From Actinomadura barringtoniae (GTDB taxonomy: Bacteria > Actinomycetota > Actinomycetes > Streptosporangiales > Streptosporangiaceae), in NCBI RefSeq assembly GCF_017573505.1, contig NZ_JAGEOJ010000022.1, positions 124,001 through 188,000 of the forward strand: a DNA stretch of 64,000 bases, written 5' to 3'. The notes beneath the pieces were generated by a model, which searched no databases, was not told the DNA's origin, and was given only the letters and a program-made list of their open reading frames with translations. Below, piece after piece: positions 16,219 to 24,790 of the stretch. The number at the start of each line of letters is the position of its first letter. The first letter of the stretch is position 1. The translations under genes were made by a program, and so were the position numbers.

Positions 16219-17370
16219 ATGAAAGCACGTGTGCCCGCCGGCGTTCTCATCGCCGGCCTGGGCGCGGGCACGGCGCTCACCTTCGCCGCCGGACCCGCGA
16301 TGGCCGCCGAACGCACCGCCGCGACGACGCAGGCCAGGGCGCAGGCCGCCGCCTGCGTCCGCGTCCAGCAGGGCGGGCGGAACGTCTGCGCGCTGGTCAA
16401 GCCGCTGGTCCAGAGCATCGGCCTGAAGTTCGTCGGCGACCTGATCTGCGGCGGTGACAACGCTCCGGACCTGAACGCCCTGATGGCGCTCGGCAAGCTC
16501 GCCGACCAGGCCAAGGAGGCCAAGGCCAAGTCCGACGGGCCCGACATCGGCACGCTGCTGCTGCTCGCGGGCGTCGGCGACGCGCTGAACAAGCCCGTCG
16601 GCGAGCTGCTGAAGAACCCCGCCATCAAGGCCGCGCTGGCCAAGGTCCCGAACCTGGACGCCCTCGCCACCAAGCCGACGAAGGACGTCCTGCCGCAGAT
16701 CCTGCAGGGCCTCGGAGTGAAGGTGCCGGACCTGAGCAAGCTTCAGGACGTGACCAAGGGCCTGACCGACATCTCCAAGGGCCTGCCCGACCTGACCAAG
16801 CTGCTCCCGAAGGCGCCCGGCGCTCCTGCCGCACCCGCGGCCCCGGCTGCTCCCGGTGTTCCCGCGGCCCCGGCCGCACCCGCTGCTCCTGCCGCGCCTG
16901 CCGCACCCGCTGCTCCGCAGGCACCTGGGCTGCCCGACCTCAGCAAGTTCCTGCCGAAGCTGCCCAACCTTCCCGGTCTGCCCAAGGGCCTGCCCGATCT
17001 GAGCAAGCTCTTCCCGCAGGCCCCGGCCGCTCCGGCAGCACCCGCGGCCCCGGCCGCTCCGGCGGCCCCGCAGGCTCCGGCCGCTCCCGCCATGCCTGCC
17101 GCTCCGCAGGCACCCGCGATGCCCGCAGCACCTGCCGCTCCGGCGGCTCCTGCCGCTCCTGCCGCTCCGGCCACCGCTGTGGCACCCGCCGCACCCGCTG
17201 CTCCGGAGGCCCCGGCGGCACCCGCCGTCCCGGCCGCCGCACCCGCAGCTCCGGCCGCCGTACCAGCCGCACCTGCCGCTCCGAAGGCGGAGCAGCCGCC
17301 CGGCAAGTCCGGCGAGGCCCCTGGGCACAACAAGGCTCCGAACGAGCCCGCCATGCCCAAGTTGTCTTGA
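16219..17370 (+). CDS. Secreted Ala/Pro-repeat protein
   Basis: A 383-residue exported protein whose signal peptide ends at GPAMAAERT. Residues about 40-195 form a helical domain with one cysteine pair (CVRVQQGGRNVC) plus a further cysteine in LICGG. The rest is two long Ala/Pro arrays (APAAPAAPAAP) separated by copies of LPDLSKLLP / LPNLPGLPKGLPDLSKLF. The DNA of these arrays is imperfectly repetitive, so copy number probably varies between strains. Such Pro/Ala stalks usually extend a domain through the cell wall. There is no sortase motif or lipobox. Function unknown. Confidence 0.65.
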   Translation: MKARVPAGVLIAGLGAGTALTFAAGPAMAAERTAATTQARAQAAACVRVQQGGRNVCALVKPLVQSIGLKFVGDLICGGDNAPDLNALMALGKLADQAKEAKAKSDGPDIGTLLLLAGVGDALNKPVGELLKNPAIKAALAKVPNLDALATKPTKDVLPQILQGLGVKVPDLSKLQDVTKGLTDISKGLPDLTKLLPKAPGAPAAPAAPAAPGVPAAPAAPAAPAAPAAPAAPQAPGLPDLSKFLPKLPNLPGLPKGLPDLSKLFPQAPAAPAAPAAPAAPAAPQAPAAPAMPAAPQAPAMPAAPAAPAAPAAPAAPATAVAPAAPAAPEAPAAPAVPAAAPAAPAAVPAAPAAPKAEQPPGKSGEAPGHNKAPNEPAMPKLS

Positions 17371-17388
17371 TCTGATCTGCGGTGACCG

Positions 17389-17432
17389 GAGGCCGGGTCT
17401 GCGCGCCAACACCTGCGCGCGGGCCCGGCCTC
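17389..17432 (+). terminator. Bidirectional terminator hairpin
   Basis: GAGGCCGGG (17389-17397) pairs with CCCGGCCTC (17424-17432). An inner GCGCGC/GCGCGC stem encloses an eight-base loop, with a three-by-three internal loop between the stems. It lies between convergent genes and touches the esterase stop codon, so it can serve both. No U-tract follows, as is common at high GC. Confidence 0.7.
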
Positions 17433-18435
17433 AGGCGATTTCGGCCAGCATCACCGGCAGGGCGGCCTCGAGCTCCCGCTGCCAGTACGGCCAAGAGTGC
17501 GTTCCCCGGTAGAAGTGCGTGGACGCCGGGATCCCGAGCTTCTTGAGCTTGCCGGTGAACTCCAGCCCGACCCGGTGCGCGAGCGCCTCCAGGATGTCGG
17601 GGTCGGTGCCGGGCTGCGGGTCGTACGGCCCGGGGCTGCCGTCGCCCGCGCTCACGTACAGCCGCACGCCCGACAGCCGGTCGACCAGCTCGTAGGGGTT
17701 GTGCTGGCGCCACACCACCCGCTGTACCTCCGGATCGCCCCACACGTCCGTCCAGTCGGCGGCGGGGCAGCCGATCGCCACGCCCAGTTCGATCAGGTCG
17801 GCGACGTCCAGGCCGCTGTCGTCGCGGTGCAGGGTGTGCAGCGGGCCGCTGAACGAGGCGGCCGCGCGGAACAGCCCGCGATGCCGCGCCGCATAGGCCA
17901 TCGCCCCCATGCCGCCCATTCCGCTGCCGGCGACGGCGCGCGCCGTTCCGGCCCGGTATCCGCGTTCCAGGATCTGCCGCACCTCTGTCAGATGGAACGT
18001 CTCCCACTTCGGCGGCCCGGCCTTACCGTGATTCCACCAGTCGGTGTAATTGCCGCAGCGCCCGCCCGCCGGCATGACGACGATGACGCCGGAGTCCTCG
18101 GTCATCCGTTCCACGTCGGTATTGGCGGTCCACGAGGTGTGCTCGGCGGGCGCGCCGCCCGCACCTGCCAGCAGCCACAGCACGGGCCAGGTGCGCCGGC
18201 CGTCCCGTGACCAGCCGCGCGGCAGCAGCAGCCGCACCTGGACGGGCATCGCCAGCACCGGGGAACGAATGGTCAGGTCGAGCGTCCTCCGGCCGCGAAA
18301 ACGTTCGCCGATGACCGTCGCGCCGTCGTCGGCGGTGGGTGAGGAAGCCTCCGCCGGGCCGTCGGGGGCAATGGACGCCGAAAGCGCGACCAGGCCCGTA
18401 ATAAAGCCCGCTCCGACCCATCCACGTCGCCACAT
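17431..18435 (-). CDS. Secreted antigen-85-like esterase (alpha/beta hydrolase)
   Basis: A 334-residue exported protein with an N-terminal signal (MWRRGWVGAGFITGLVAL, cleaved near AEASS). The fold follows the esterase/antigen-85 (putative mycolyltransferase) family: VRLLLPRGW, PVLWLLAGAGG, and a nucleophile elbow written GSGMGGMGAM, in place of the family's usual G-x-SMGG spacing. The nearest serine is in AGSGMGG. The C-terminal catalytic histidine is in YRGTHSWPYWQ. True mycolyl transfer is not expected outside mycolate-producing genera, so a secreted carboxylesterase or acyltransferase is more likely. It is divergent from the lipid-kinase gene. Confidence 0.75.
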   Translation of the reverse strand: MWRRGWVGAGFITGLVALSASIAPDGPAEASSPTADDGATVIGERFRGRRTLDLTIRSPVLAMPVQVRLLLPRGWSRDGRRTWPVLWLLAGAGGAPAEHTSWTANTDVERMTEDSGVIVVMPAGGRCGNYTDWWNHGKAGPPKWETFHLTEVRQILERGYRAGTARAVAGSGMGGMGAMAYAARHRGLFRAAASFSGPLHTLHRDDSGLDVADLIELGVAIGCPAADWTDVWGDPEVQRVVWRQHNPYELVDRLSGVRLYVSAGDGSPGPYDPQPGTDPDILEALAHRVGLEFTGKLKKLGIPASTHFYRGTHSWPYWQRELEAALPVMLAEIA

Positions 18436-18468
18436 GTTTTCGCCCCGGTCAATCCCTTACCGTCTTTT

Positions 18469-18520
18469 GGTTAATATCCCCCGAATCAAGCTTGGTCCAA
18501 CGCGTGGTAACCGGTTAATA
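18469..18520 (+). promoter_or_regulatory. AT-rich divergent promoter region with palindrome
   Basis: The gap between the divergent esterase and lipid-kinase genes is markedly AT-rich. It holds two direct copies of GGTTAATA (18469-18476 and 18513-18520) and the perfect palindrome TAACCGGTTA (18508-18517) that overlaps the second copy. This suggests a shared regulatory site, but no specific regulator can be named. Confidence 0.4.
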
Positions 18521-18570
18521 AAATGCACTGGCGCCGGCCGGTCCCGTACGGCCGGGTAGGGTGACCGGAC

Positions 18571-19578
18571 GTGGAGGGGAGCGGAGCCGTCGAGATGCGC
18601 ACGAAACCGGAGCTGGAGACGGCGATCCGCCAGGGCGGCGACGCCGTCCTGATCGTCAACGCCCGGTCGCGGCGCGGCCGGCGCAAGTTCGGCGAGGCGC
18701 GGCGGCTGCTGGACGAGGCGGGCCTGGCGTTCGCGCAGGTCATCCCGGTCACCGACCCGACCCGGCTACCGGAGATCTTCACCGAGGCGCTCGCCGCCAA
18801 GCCCGACCTGATCGTGGTCGGCGGCGGCGACGGAACGGTCGCGACGGCGGTCAGCCACCTCGCCCACCGCGACGTCGCGCTCGGCGTGCTGCCGCTCGGC
18901 ACCACCAACAACTTCGCCCGCAGCCTGGAGCTCCCGCAGGACCTCGCGGGCGCCGTGGCGGTACTGCGCGACGGCAAGGTCGCCGACGTGGACGTCGGCT
19001 GGTTCACCACCACCGACGCGGAAGGCCCCGGCGCCGAGGACGACGAGGCCGAGGGCGACGAGCGGCACATCTTCGCCAACATGGTCAGCCTCGGGCTGTC
19101 GGTCCAGGTCGCCGGCAAGGTGCCGCACGGCCTCAAGCGGATCGTCGGCCGGGCCGCGTACGCGCTGACCGCCGCCCGGCTGCTCCCCCGGCACGAGGCG
19201 TTCAAGGCCACGATCCGCATCGGCGACGACGTCAGCGAGGTCCGCACCCACCAGCTCAACGTGGCGAACGGCGCGCACCACAGCGGCCAGCGCATCGCGC
19301 GCGACGCCAGCCCCGACGACCGGCTGCTGGCCGTCTACCGGCTGGGCGACGAGCGCCGGCTGCGGCTGGCCTCGGCGACGGCCCGGCACGTGCTCACCGG
19401 CCAGTGGCGTTCGCTCAGCGAGGGCGCGTTCGTGACCACCGACCACGTCGACATCGAGACCGATCCGCCGATGGGCGTGGACGTGGACGGCGAGATCCGC
19501 GGCCGGACCCCGGTCAGGATCCGGCTGCTCGGCAACGCCCTGCGCGTGATCGTCCCGCAGTCCTTCACCGACACCTGA
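18571..19578 (+). CDS. Diacylglycerol kinase-family lipid kinase
   Basis: A 335-residue cytosolic kinase of the DAGK catalytic superfamily (YegS/BmrU type). The nucleotide-binding motif VVGGGDGTVATA and the following PLGTTNNFARSL are diagnostic. TAGGGT (18557-18562) lies eight bases before the GTG at 18571, fitting a leaderless transcript, so I used that start; the ATG at 18595 is an alternative that gives 327 residues. The likely role is phosphorylation of a lipid or prenyl/sphingoid alcohol in membrane lipid turnover. The insertion GAEDDEAEGDE (about residue 150) is acidic and unusual. The last codons are echoed 14 bases downstream (see the repeat entry). Confidence 0.82.
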   Translation: MEGSGAVEMRTKPELETAIRQGGDAVLIVNARSRRGRRKFGEARRLLDEAGLAFAQVIPVTDPTRLPEIFTEALAAKPDLIVVGGGDGTVATAVSHLAHRDVALGVLPLGTTNNFARSLELPQDLAGAVAVLRDGKVADVDVGWFTTTDAEGPGAEDDEAEGDERHIFANMVSLGLSVQVAGKVPHGLKRIVGRAAYALTAARLLPRHEAFKATIRIGDDVSEVRTHQLNVANGAHHSGQRIARDASPDDRLLAVYRLGDERRLRLASATARHVLTGQWRSLSEGAFVTTDHVDIETDPPMGVDVDGEIRGRTPVRIRLLGNALRVIVPQSFTDT

Positions 19579-19592
19579 GCATCGACACCTAG
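19569..19592 (+). repeat. 14-bp stop-codon echo
   Basis: CGACACCTGA, the end of the lipid-kinase gene including its TGA, is repeated 14 bases downstream as CGACACCTAG. The copy changes the stop from TGA to TAG, and the 14-base offset moves it into another frame. Confidence 0.6.
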
Positions 19593-19596
19593 ACGT

Positions 19597-20682
19597 TCAA
19601 AGAACGCCGCGCGCGGCCAGCAGTTCCTTCAGCCGGTCCTGCGGGAGCGCGGGCGAACGGTGCCCGTTCCGCCCGATCATCTCCTCGGACGCGAGCAGCA
19701 CGTTCAGCACCGCCTCCTCGACCGCGTGCACTACCGCCTCGTAGAACGGGTCGATGCGGTTCCACGGGACGAATCGCAGCGACTCATAGCCCGGCTCCCC
19801 CACCGCGAACCCGCTCGTCAGAGCGCCCGGGTTGGCCGTGGAGAACGCCAGGAAGATGTCGCCCGACGAGTGCTGCCCGTAGGTTCCGGTGCGGGCGAGC
19901 CCGAGCGGCACCCGTCGCGCGAGCGCGCTGCACTGCCCGGGCAGCAGCGGCGCGTCCGTCGCCACGACCACGATCACCGATCCGGCGCCCGCGAGCCCCA
20001 TCCAGTCGTCGGTCGACATCGGGTCGTCGTCCGCGAGGTCCTCCCCCACCGGCACGCCGCACACCGTCAGATCGCGCCGCGACCCGAAGTTGGCCTGCAG
20101 GAACACCCCCACCGTGTAGGAGTCCGACCCGTACTCCACGACCCGCGACGCGGTCCCGTTGCCGCCCTTGAAGCCGTAGCAGTTCATCCCGGTCCCGCCG
20201 CCGGCCGAGCCCTCCGCCACCGCGCCGGAACGGGCCGCGTCCAGCGCCGCCGCGGCGTGCTCGGGCCGTACGGTGTCGGCGTCGATGTCGTTGAGGTAGC
20301 CGTCCCAGGTCTCGGCGACGACCGGCAGCAGCCACTCCAGCGCGTCCGGGCGCTCGCGCCGCGTCCACTCGATCACGCCGCGATGGCACGGTCCGACGGC
20401 GTGCGTGTTGGTGATCAGCACGGGACCGCCCAGGGATCCGGTCTCGGCGAGCCAGTGCGACCCGGTCATCTCGCCGTTGCCGTTCAGCGAGGAGAACCCG
20501 GACGCGCACGGCACCGCGAAGTCGGCACGCCCGCGCGGCAGCAGCGCCGTCACGCCGGTCCGCACGTCCGTGCCCTCGATCAGCGTGGTGCAACCGACCT
20601 CCACGCCCGGCACGTCGGTGACGGCGTTGAACGGTCCGGGCTCGCCCCGCAGCGGCAGTCCGAACGGCCGGGCACGGGTCAT
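19597..20682 (-). CDS. P1-family (DmpA/BapA-like) aminopeptidase
   Basis: A 361-residue N-terminal-nucleophile hydrolase of peptidase family S58/P1. The start (ATG, 20682) lies in an ATGA overlap with the upstream TetR gene; an ORF open further upstream is only its shadow. The opening GPFNAVTDVPGVEVG and the self-processing region NCYGFKGGNGTASRVV match the family. The usual autocleavage site is an Asn/Gly-Ser junction, and here the nearest serine follows GNGTA, so the exact cleavage residue is uncertain. Family members remove N-terminal residues, including beta-amino acids and D-amino acids, from small peptides or amides. It is translated with the TetR regulator and lies beside an APC permease, suggesting one catabolic unit. 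Confidence 0.82.
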   Translation of the reverse strand: MTRARPFGLPLRGEPGPFNAVTDVPGVEVGCTTLIEGTDVRTGVTALLPRGRADFAVPCASGFSSLNGNGEMTGSHWLAETGSLGGPVLITNTHAVGPCHRGVIEWTRRERPDALEWLLPVVAETWDGYLNDIDADTVRPEHAAAALDAARSGAVAEGSAGGGTGMNCYGFKGGNGTASRVVEYGSDSYTVGVFLQANFGSRRDLTVCGVPVGEDLADDDPMSTDDWMGLAGAGSVIVVVATDAPLLPGQCSALARRVPLGLARTGTYGQHSSGDIFLAFSTANPGALTSGFAVGEPGYESLRFVPWNRIDPFYEAVVHAVEEAVLNVLLASEEMIGRNGHRSPALPQDRLKELLAARGVL

Positions 20683-21305
20683 CGGTCCCCCTCCAATGCA
20701 AGATCCTCCAGTTCGCGGCCTGTCACGTCCGCCGCATAGGCCCGCAGCAACCGGCCGGCCTCCGCGACGCCCACGGTCGGCACCGCCATCACCATGTGCA
20801 GCCCGTAGCCGTCCTCCAGCGCGACCAGGTTGCGCCCGAGCGTGGAGGCGTCCCGCGTGAGCGAGAAGACCCCGGCCGCCGCGCCCGCCTCCAGAATCCG
20901 CGCGTAGATGCCGACCTGCCGCTCGTACAACCGGATGTGCTCGGCCGCGTACGCCGGATCGCGCCGCGCGATGGTGCCGAGCTCGTACAGCAGCACGCAC
21001 AGCTCGTCGCCGGGCCCGGCCGGCAGCCCGCTGGCGATCATCGCGGCCAGCCGCCGGCGCGGGTCGGGCTCGCCCGCGACCGCGCCCTCGCGCGCCGAGC
21101 AGAACCGTTCGACGGCCTCGCGCTGCACCTCCCGCAGCAGCTCGGTGAGCGTCGGGAAGTAGTAGAGCACCGAGCCGGGCGACATCTCGGCCCGCTCGGC
21201 GACGTCGCGCAGCCGCAGGTCGAGCATCCCCCGGTCGAGCACGGCGCGCCGGGCGGCCTCCACCAGTTCGGCCCGGCGCTCGTGCGCCCTGCTTGGTCTC
21301 GCCAT
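20679..21305 (-). CDS. TetR-family transcriptional regulator
   Basis: The ATG at 21305 (MARPSRAHERRAELVEAA) is preferred because it gives the normal TetR N-terminus; longer versions start at 21314 or 21368. The helix-turn-helix reads LRLRDVAERAEMSPGSVLYYFPTLTELL (about residues 25-55). The C-terminal ligand domain is unclassified. The gene overlaps the P1 peptidase downstream (ATGA) and is divergent from the APC permease, so it most likely represses both units in response to a peptide, amide or amine. Confidence 0.85.
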   Translation of the reverse strand: MARPSRAHERRAELVEAARRAVLDRGMLDLRLRDVAERAEMSPGSVLYYFPTLTELLREVQREAVERFCSAREGAVAGEPDPRRRLAAMIASGLPAGPGDELCVLLYELGTIARRDPAYAAEHIRLYERQVGIYARILEAGAAAGVFSLTRDASTLGRNLVALEDGYGLHMVMAVPTVGVAEAGRLLRAYAADVTGRELEDLALEGDR

Positions 21306-21325
21306 GGCTGACATTCTCGGAAGAT

Positions 21326-21398
21326 CGTTCAAACAATGCAAGTCAACGCTCATGAAACCTTGACGCATCCACCCTTGGTTGTTTGATACTCGTTCAAA
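21326..21398 (+). promoter_or_regulatory. Candidate TetR operators between regulator and permease
   Basis: The octamer CGTTCAAA occurs twice (21326-21333 and 21391-21398). The second copy is part of the inverted repeat TTTGA-N7-TCAAA (21382-21398), just upstream of the permease ribosome site AGGAGG (21411-21416). ATTCTCGG is also present beside both copies. This arrangement fits divergent repression by the TetR protein. Confidence 0.5.
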
Positions 21399-21421
21399 GA
21401 ATTCTCGGGCAGGAGGTCCCC

Positions 21422-22852
21422 ATGGCCGTCTCCGACCTCGACTCCCCCACCGCCTCCCCGCCGCCCGCGCTGCACCGCGGCCTGCGCATGCTCGGCACGC
21501 TGTTCATCGTGCTGTCCGCGGTCACCCCGGCGTCCTCGGTGTTCATCATCGCGCCGGGCGTGATCTCGCAGGCGGGCACCGGCGCGTTCTGGAGCTTCGC
21601 CGCGGCGGGCGTCGTCGGAGTCTTCATGGCCTTCGTCTACGCCGAGCTGTCGTCGGCCTACCCGCTCACCGGCGGCGAGTACGCGATCGTCGGCCGCACG
21701 CTCGGCCGCCTGCCCGGCTTCGTGATCCTCGGCCTGATCCTGGTCACCCAGCTGCTGATCCTCGCCGTGATCGCGCTCGGCGTCGGCACCTACCTGGGCG
21801 TGCTGTTCGACGGCCTGAACGGGCCGGTCGTCGCCGCCGTGACCGTCGCGGTGGCCGCGGTCGTCGCCATCCTCGACATCAAGGTGAACGCGCTGGTCAC
21901 CGGCGTCTTCCTCGCGATCGAGATGGCGGCCCTGGTGATCCTGTCCGCGCTCGGCTTCCTGAACGTGGAGCGCCCGTTCACCGACCTGCTCGCGCACCCG
22001 GTGGTCGCGGGCGGGCACGGCGGGCTGACCGCCGCCTCCGCGGGCCTGATCGCGGCCGCCACCGCCGTCGCGATCTTCGCCTACAACGGCTACGGCTCGG
22101 CGGTCTACTTCGGCGAGGAGACCCACGACGCGCACCGCACGATCGCCCGCACGATCCTGTGGGCGCTCGGCGTCACCGTCGCGGCCGAGCTGATCCCGGT
22201 GACCGCGGTCCTGCTCGGCGCACCCGACCTGAACAAGCTGTTCGGCGCGGACAACATGCTGGAGTACGTCATCACCGAGCGCGGCGGCGACACCCTCAAC
22301 ACCGTCATCAGCCTGGCCATCGCGCTCGCCATCCTGAACGCCGTCATCGCCATCATGCTGCTCACCGCGCGGCTGGTCTTCAGCTCCGGCCGCGACGGCA
22401 CCTGGTCGCCGAAGGTCGACGGCGCCCTCACCGCGCTCCACCCGCGCTTCGGCACGCCCTGGATCGCGACGGTCCTCACGGCCGTGCTGAGCGCCGCCGC
22501 GTGCTTCCTGCCCGAGAAGTTCCTGCTGGTGGTGACCGGCACGTCGCTGGTCGCGGTGTACGCGGCGCTGTGCGTCGCCGTCATCGCCGGGCGCCGCAAC
22601 GGCACGACCGCGCACGCCGCGTACCGCATGCCGCTGTTCCCCGCCGCGCCGATCGCCGCGCTGGCCGCGCTCGGGTACGTGATCTACCAGAACGCCAAGG
22701 ACCCCGAGATCGGCCGCCCGAGCCTGGGCGTGACGGTACTGGTCATCGCCGTGTCCGTCGCCTACTTCCTGCTCGTCCTGCGCCGCCGCGGCGGCTGGGA
22801 TCTGAGGGGCCCCGACTCCGCCGAGTCCATCGAAGAGACCCCTACTCGGTGA
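21422..22852 (+). CDS. APC-superfamily amino acid/polyamine permease
   Basis: A 476-residue integral membrane protein with about twelve hydrophobic segments; the ATG at 21422 is preceded by AGGAGG. The first segment region reads LGTLFIVLSAVTPASSVFIIAPGV and the third contains AFVYAELSSAYPLTGGEYAIVGR, the conserved substrate-binding stretch of APC transporters. It imports amino acids, amines or the products of the adjacent P1 peptidase, most likely by proton symport. Its 3' end overlaps the convergent MimR-like gene by 11 bases. Confidence 0.85.
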   Translation: MAVSDLDSPTASPPPALHRGLRMLGTLFIVLSAVTPASSVFIIAPGVISQAGTGAFWSFAAAGVVGVFMAFVYAELSSAYPLTGGEYAIVGRTLGRLPGFVILGLILVTQLLILAVIALGVGTYLGVLFDGLNGPVVAAVTVAVAAVVAILDIKVNALVTGVFLAIEMAALVILSALGFLNVERPFTDLLAHPVVAGGHGGLTAASAGLIAAATAVAIFAYNGYGSAVYFGEETHDAHRTIARTILWALGVTVAAELIPVTAVLLGAPDLNKLFGADNMLEYVITERGGDTLNTVISLAIALAILNAVIAIMLLTARLVFSSGRDGTWSPKVDGALTALHPRFGTPWIATVLTAVLSAAACFLPEKFLLVVTGTSLVAVYAALCVAVIAGRRNGTTAHAAYRMPLFPAAPIAALAALGYVIYQNAKDPEIGRPSLGVTVLVIAVSVAYFLLVLRRRGGWDLRGPDSAESIEETPTR

Positions 22853-24659
22853 GCTCGATGCCGTACTCGCGGATCTTGCGGTAGATCGTCGCGCGGGACA
22901 TGCCGAGCGCCGAGGCCGCCTGCGTCTTGGACTTGGACTCGCGCAGGCTGCGCACGATCGCGTCGCGTTCCATCGCCTCCAGCGGCGTCAGCACGCGGCG
23001 CAGCGACGAGTGGCACTCGGGCGGCAGGTCCTGCACGCGGACCATGCCCGACCGCCGCCGCTGCGTCACCTCGATCAGCGTCCTGACCAGCTGCGCGACG
23101 TTCCCCGGCCACGGGCAGCGCATCAGCAGCCGCATCGCCTCGGGCGAGCAGGCCAGATCCTCGCCGCGCGACAGCCGCGCCAGCAGATAGGGAACCAGGT
23201 CGCGCAGGTCCTCGATGTGATGGCGCAAGGGCGGGACGCTCATCGACCGGGGGAAGTGGCTGAGCACCCGGTCCAGCGCCGGGGTGGACGCGGCCAGGTC
23301 GGTGACGGTCGCCGCGGCCCAGGGCCGGTCGAGCGGGTGGTCCGGCGAGCGGGCGGCCTCGTCGAGCAGCGCGGCCAGGTCGTCCAGCGCGTCGGCGTCC
23401 AGCCGGTCGAGATGGCGCAGCACGATCATGCCGTCGCCCGCCGCGAGCTCCCGCCCGACCAGCTTGGCCCAGGCGCGCGGGTCGGCGCAGTCGGCCGCGT
23501 CGTGCACCCGGATGTAACCGGACGGGTCGGCGAGGCGCTGCGCGGCGCGCAGCAGCGTGAGCTTGCCGGTGCCGGGCTCGCCCTCCACGACCAGCCAGTC
23601 GCCGGACCGCCGGTCGGCGCGGATCTCCTGGCAGCACCCGCGCCACAACCGGCTCGTGCCCGCGACGCCGGGCAGCGCCGCCGAGGGCGCCGCGGCCCCG
23701 GTGGCCGCCGCACGCCCGGCGGGCAGCGAACGCGGCGCGAACTCCTCGACCCTGACCTGGACCACGCCGCCCGCCGGGCCGGTCTCGCTCCAGGCGGGCT
23801 TGACCAGGACCCTGGCCTCCAGCCCGCTCGGCAGCTCGATCTCCATCACCGCCCGCCGCGCCGTGCTGACCGCGTCGGCGGCGTGCCCGAGCAGCACGGT
23901 CTGGTCGTCGGCCGACAGCCGCCGGTGCGCGGCCTCGTTCATCATCACCACGTCGGCGTTGGTCGCCAGCACCGGCCCGGTGGTCCGCCGGCACGTGCGC
24001 AGGTACTCGCGGAACAGCGCGAGCTCGCGGATGCCCGTGCTCTCCAGCAGGTTCTTCTCGATGCGCTGCGAGGTGGTGCGGGCGAGCGCCGCCAGCAGCG
24101 GCCCGGCGTCGCGGCTCCAGCACGTGAGGTCGAGCAGCCCGAGGACCGCGCCGGTCGTCGGATGCGACACCGGCGCGCCCGCGCACGCCAGCATGTCGAG
24201 TTTCTCGGCGTAGTGCTCGTGACCGAACACCTCGAACGGCGCGCGGCTCTCCAGCGCGCTGCCGATCCCGTTGGTGCCGACGAACTGCTCGGAGTAGCTG
24301 AACCCGGGGGCCAGGTCGACGCGGTCCAGCTGGCGTTCCAGCTCGGTGTCGCTGGTGAGGCGCTCCAGCACGGTGCCCTGGGTGTCGGTGAGGATGATGC
24401 TGACGGGCGCGCGGTCCAGCTCGTCGCACAGCTGCGCCAGGATCGGCTGCGACGCCCTGACCAGCAGCATCTCGTGGTTCGGGTCCTTGACGAAGGGGAC
24501 CGGCGCGTTGCCCGCGTCCACGTCCCAGCTCCGCGACCGCAGCCAGGAGTTCAGGATCGCGGGGCGGACCGCGCCGGACTCGACCGGGTCGTCGGTGAGG
24601 AAGTTCTCCCTCGCTTTCGCAAGGGCCTGCTGCCGTCCGGTCGATGGCGCGACGGCCAT
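22842..24659 (-). CDS. mimR: MimR-like GAF/HTH transcriptional activator
   Basis: A 605-residue AcoR/MimR-type regulator divergent from the monooxygenase operon. A GAF domain (about 60-230: GTNGIGSALES, CAGAPVSHPTTGAVLGLLDLT) is followed by an AAA+-like region (about 350-540) with Walker A GEPGTGKLT. The C-terminus is a Fis-type helix-turn-helix (KTQAASALGMSRATIYRKI). The sigma-54-contacting GAFTGA loop is absent and the Walker B acidic pair is replaced (GMIVLRHLDRL), so it cannot act as a classical sigma-54 activator. The homologous MimR of mycobacteria activates mimABCD, and the same role is inferred here. It overlaps the permease 3' end convergently. Confidence 0.82.
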   Translation of the reverse strand: MAVAPSTGRQQALAKARENFLTDDPVESGAVRPAILNSWLRSRSWDVDAGNAPVPFVKDPNHEMLLVRASQPILAQLCDELDRAPVSIILTDTQGTVLERLTSDTELERQLDRVDLAPGFSYSEQFVGTNGIGSALESRAPFEVFGHEHYAEKLDMLACAGAPVSHPTTGAVLGLLDLTCWSRDAGPLLAALARTTSQRIEKNLLESTGIRELALFREYLRTCRRTTGPVLATNADVVMMNEAAHRRLSADDQTVLLGHAADAVSTARRAVMEIELPSGLEARVLVKPAWSETGPAGGVVQVRVEEFAPRSLPAGRAAATGAAAPSAALPGVAGTSRLWRGCCQEIRADRRSGDWLVVEGEPGTGKLTLLRAAQRLADPSGYIRVHDAADCADPRAWAKLVGRELAAGDGMIVLRHLDRLDADALDDLAALLDEAARSPDHPLDRPWAAATVTDLAASTPALDRVLSHFPRSMSVPPLRHHIEDLRDLVPYLLARLSRGEDLACSPEAMRLLMRCPWPGNVAQLVRTLIEVTQRRRSGMVRVQDLPPECHSSLRRVLTPLEAMERDAIVRSLRESKSKTQAASALGMSRATIYRKIREYGIELTE

Positions 24660-24719
24660 GGCGGCCTCCTCGGAACGGTTTGTTACCCAGACATTACGGC
24701 GGGTCCGGCGTCCTGTCGT

Positions 24720-24734
24720 GTCTCAAATTGAGAC
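24720..24734 (+). promoter_or_regulatory. Palindromic operator of the monooxygenase operon
   Basis: GTCTCAAATTGAGAC is a perfect 7-1-7 palindrome in the 131-base gap between the divergent mimR-like gene and the hydroxylase gene, 57 bases before the hydroxylase start. Fis-type GAF regulators bind such dyads, so it is the best candidate MimR site. Confidence 0.6.
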
Positions 24735-24790
24735 CGAGGTCCACCCTGCGCAGGTGTGTCATGACGGCACGCAAGCGAGGGAGGCAGGCC

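Noticed and set aside
16743..17360. Gly/Ala-rich minus-strand open frame (PE_PGRS-like)
   Set aside because: It is the complement of the Ala/Pro array; the plus-strand frame has a signal peptide, ribosome site and proper stop.
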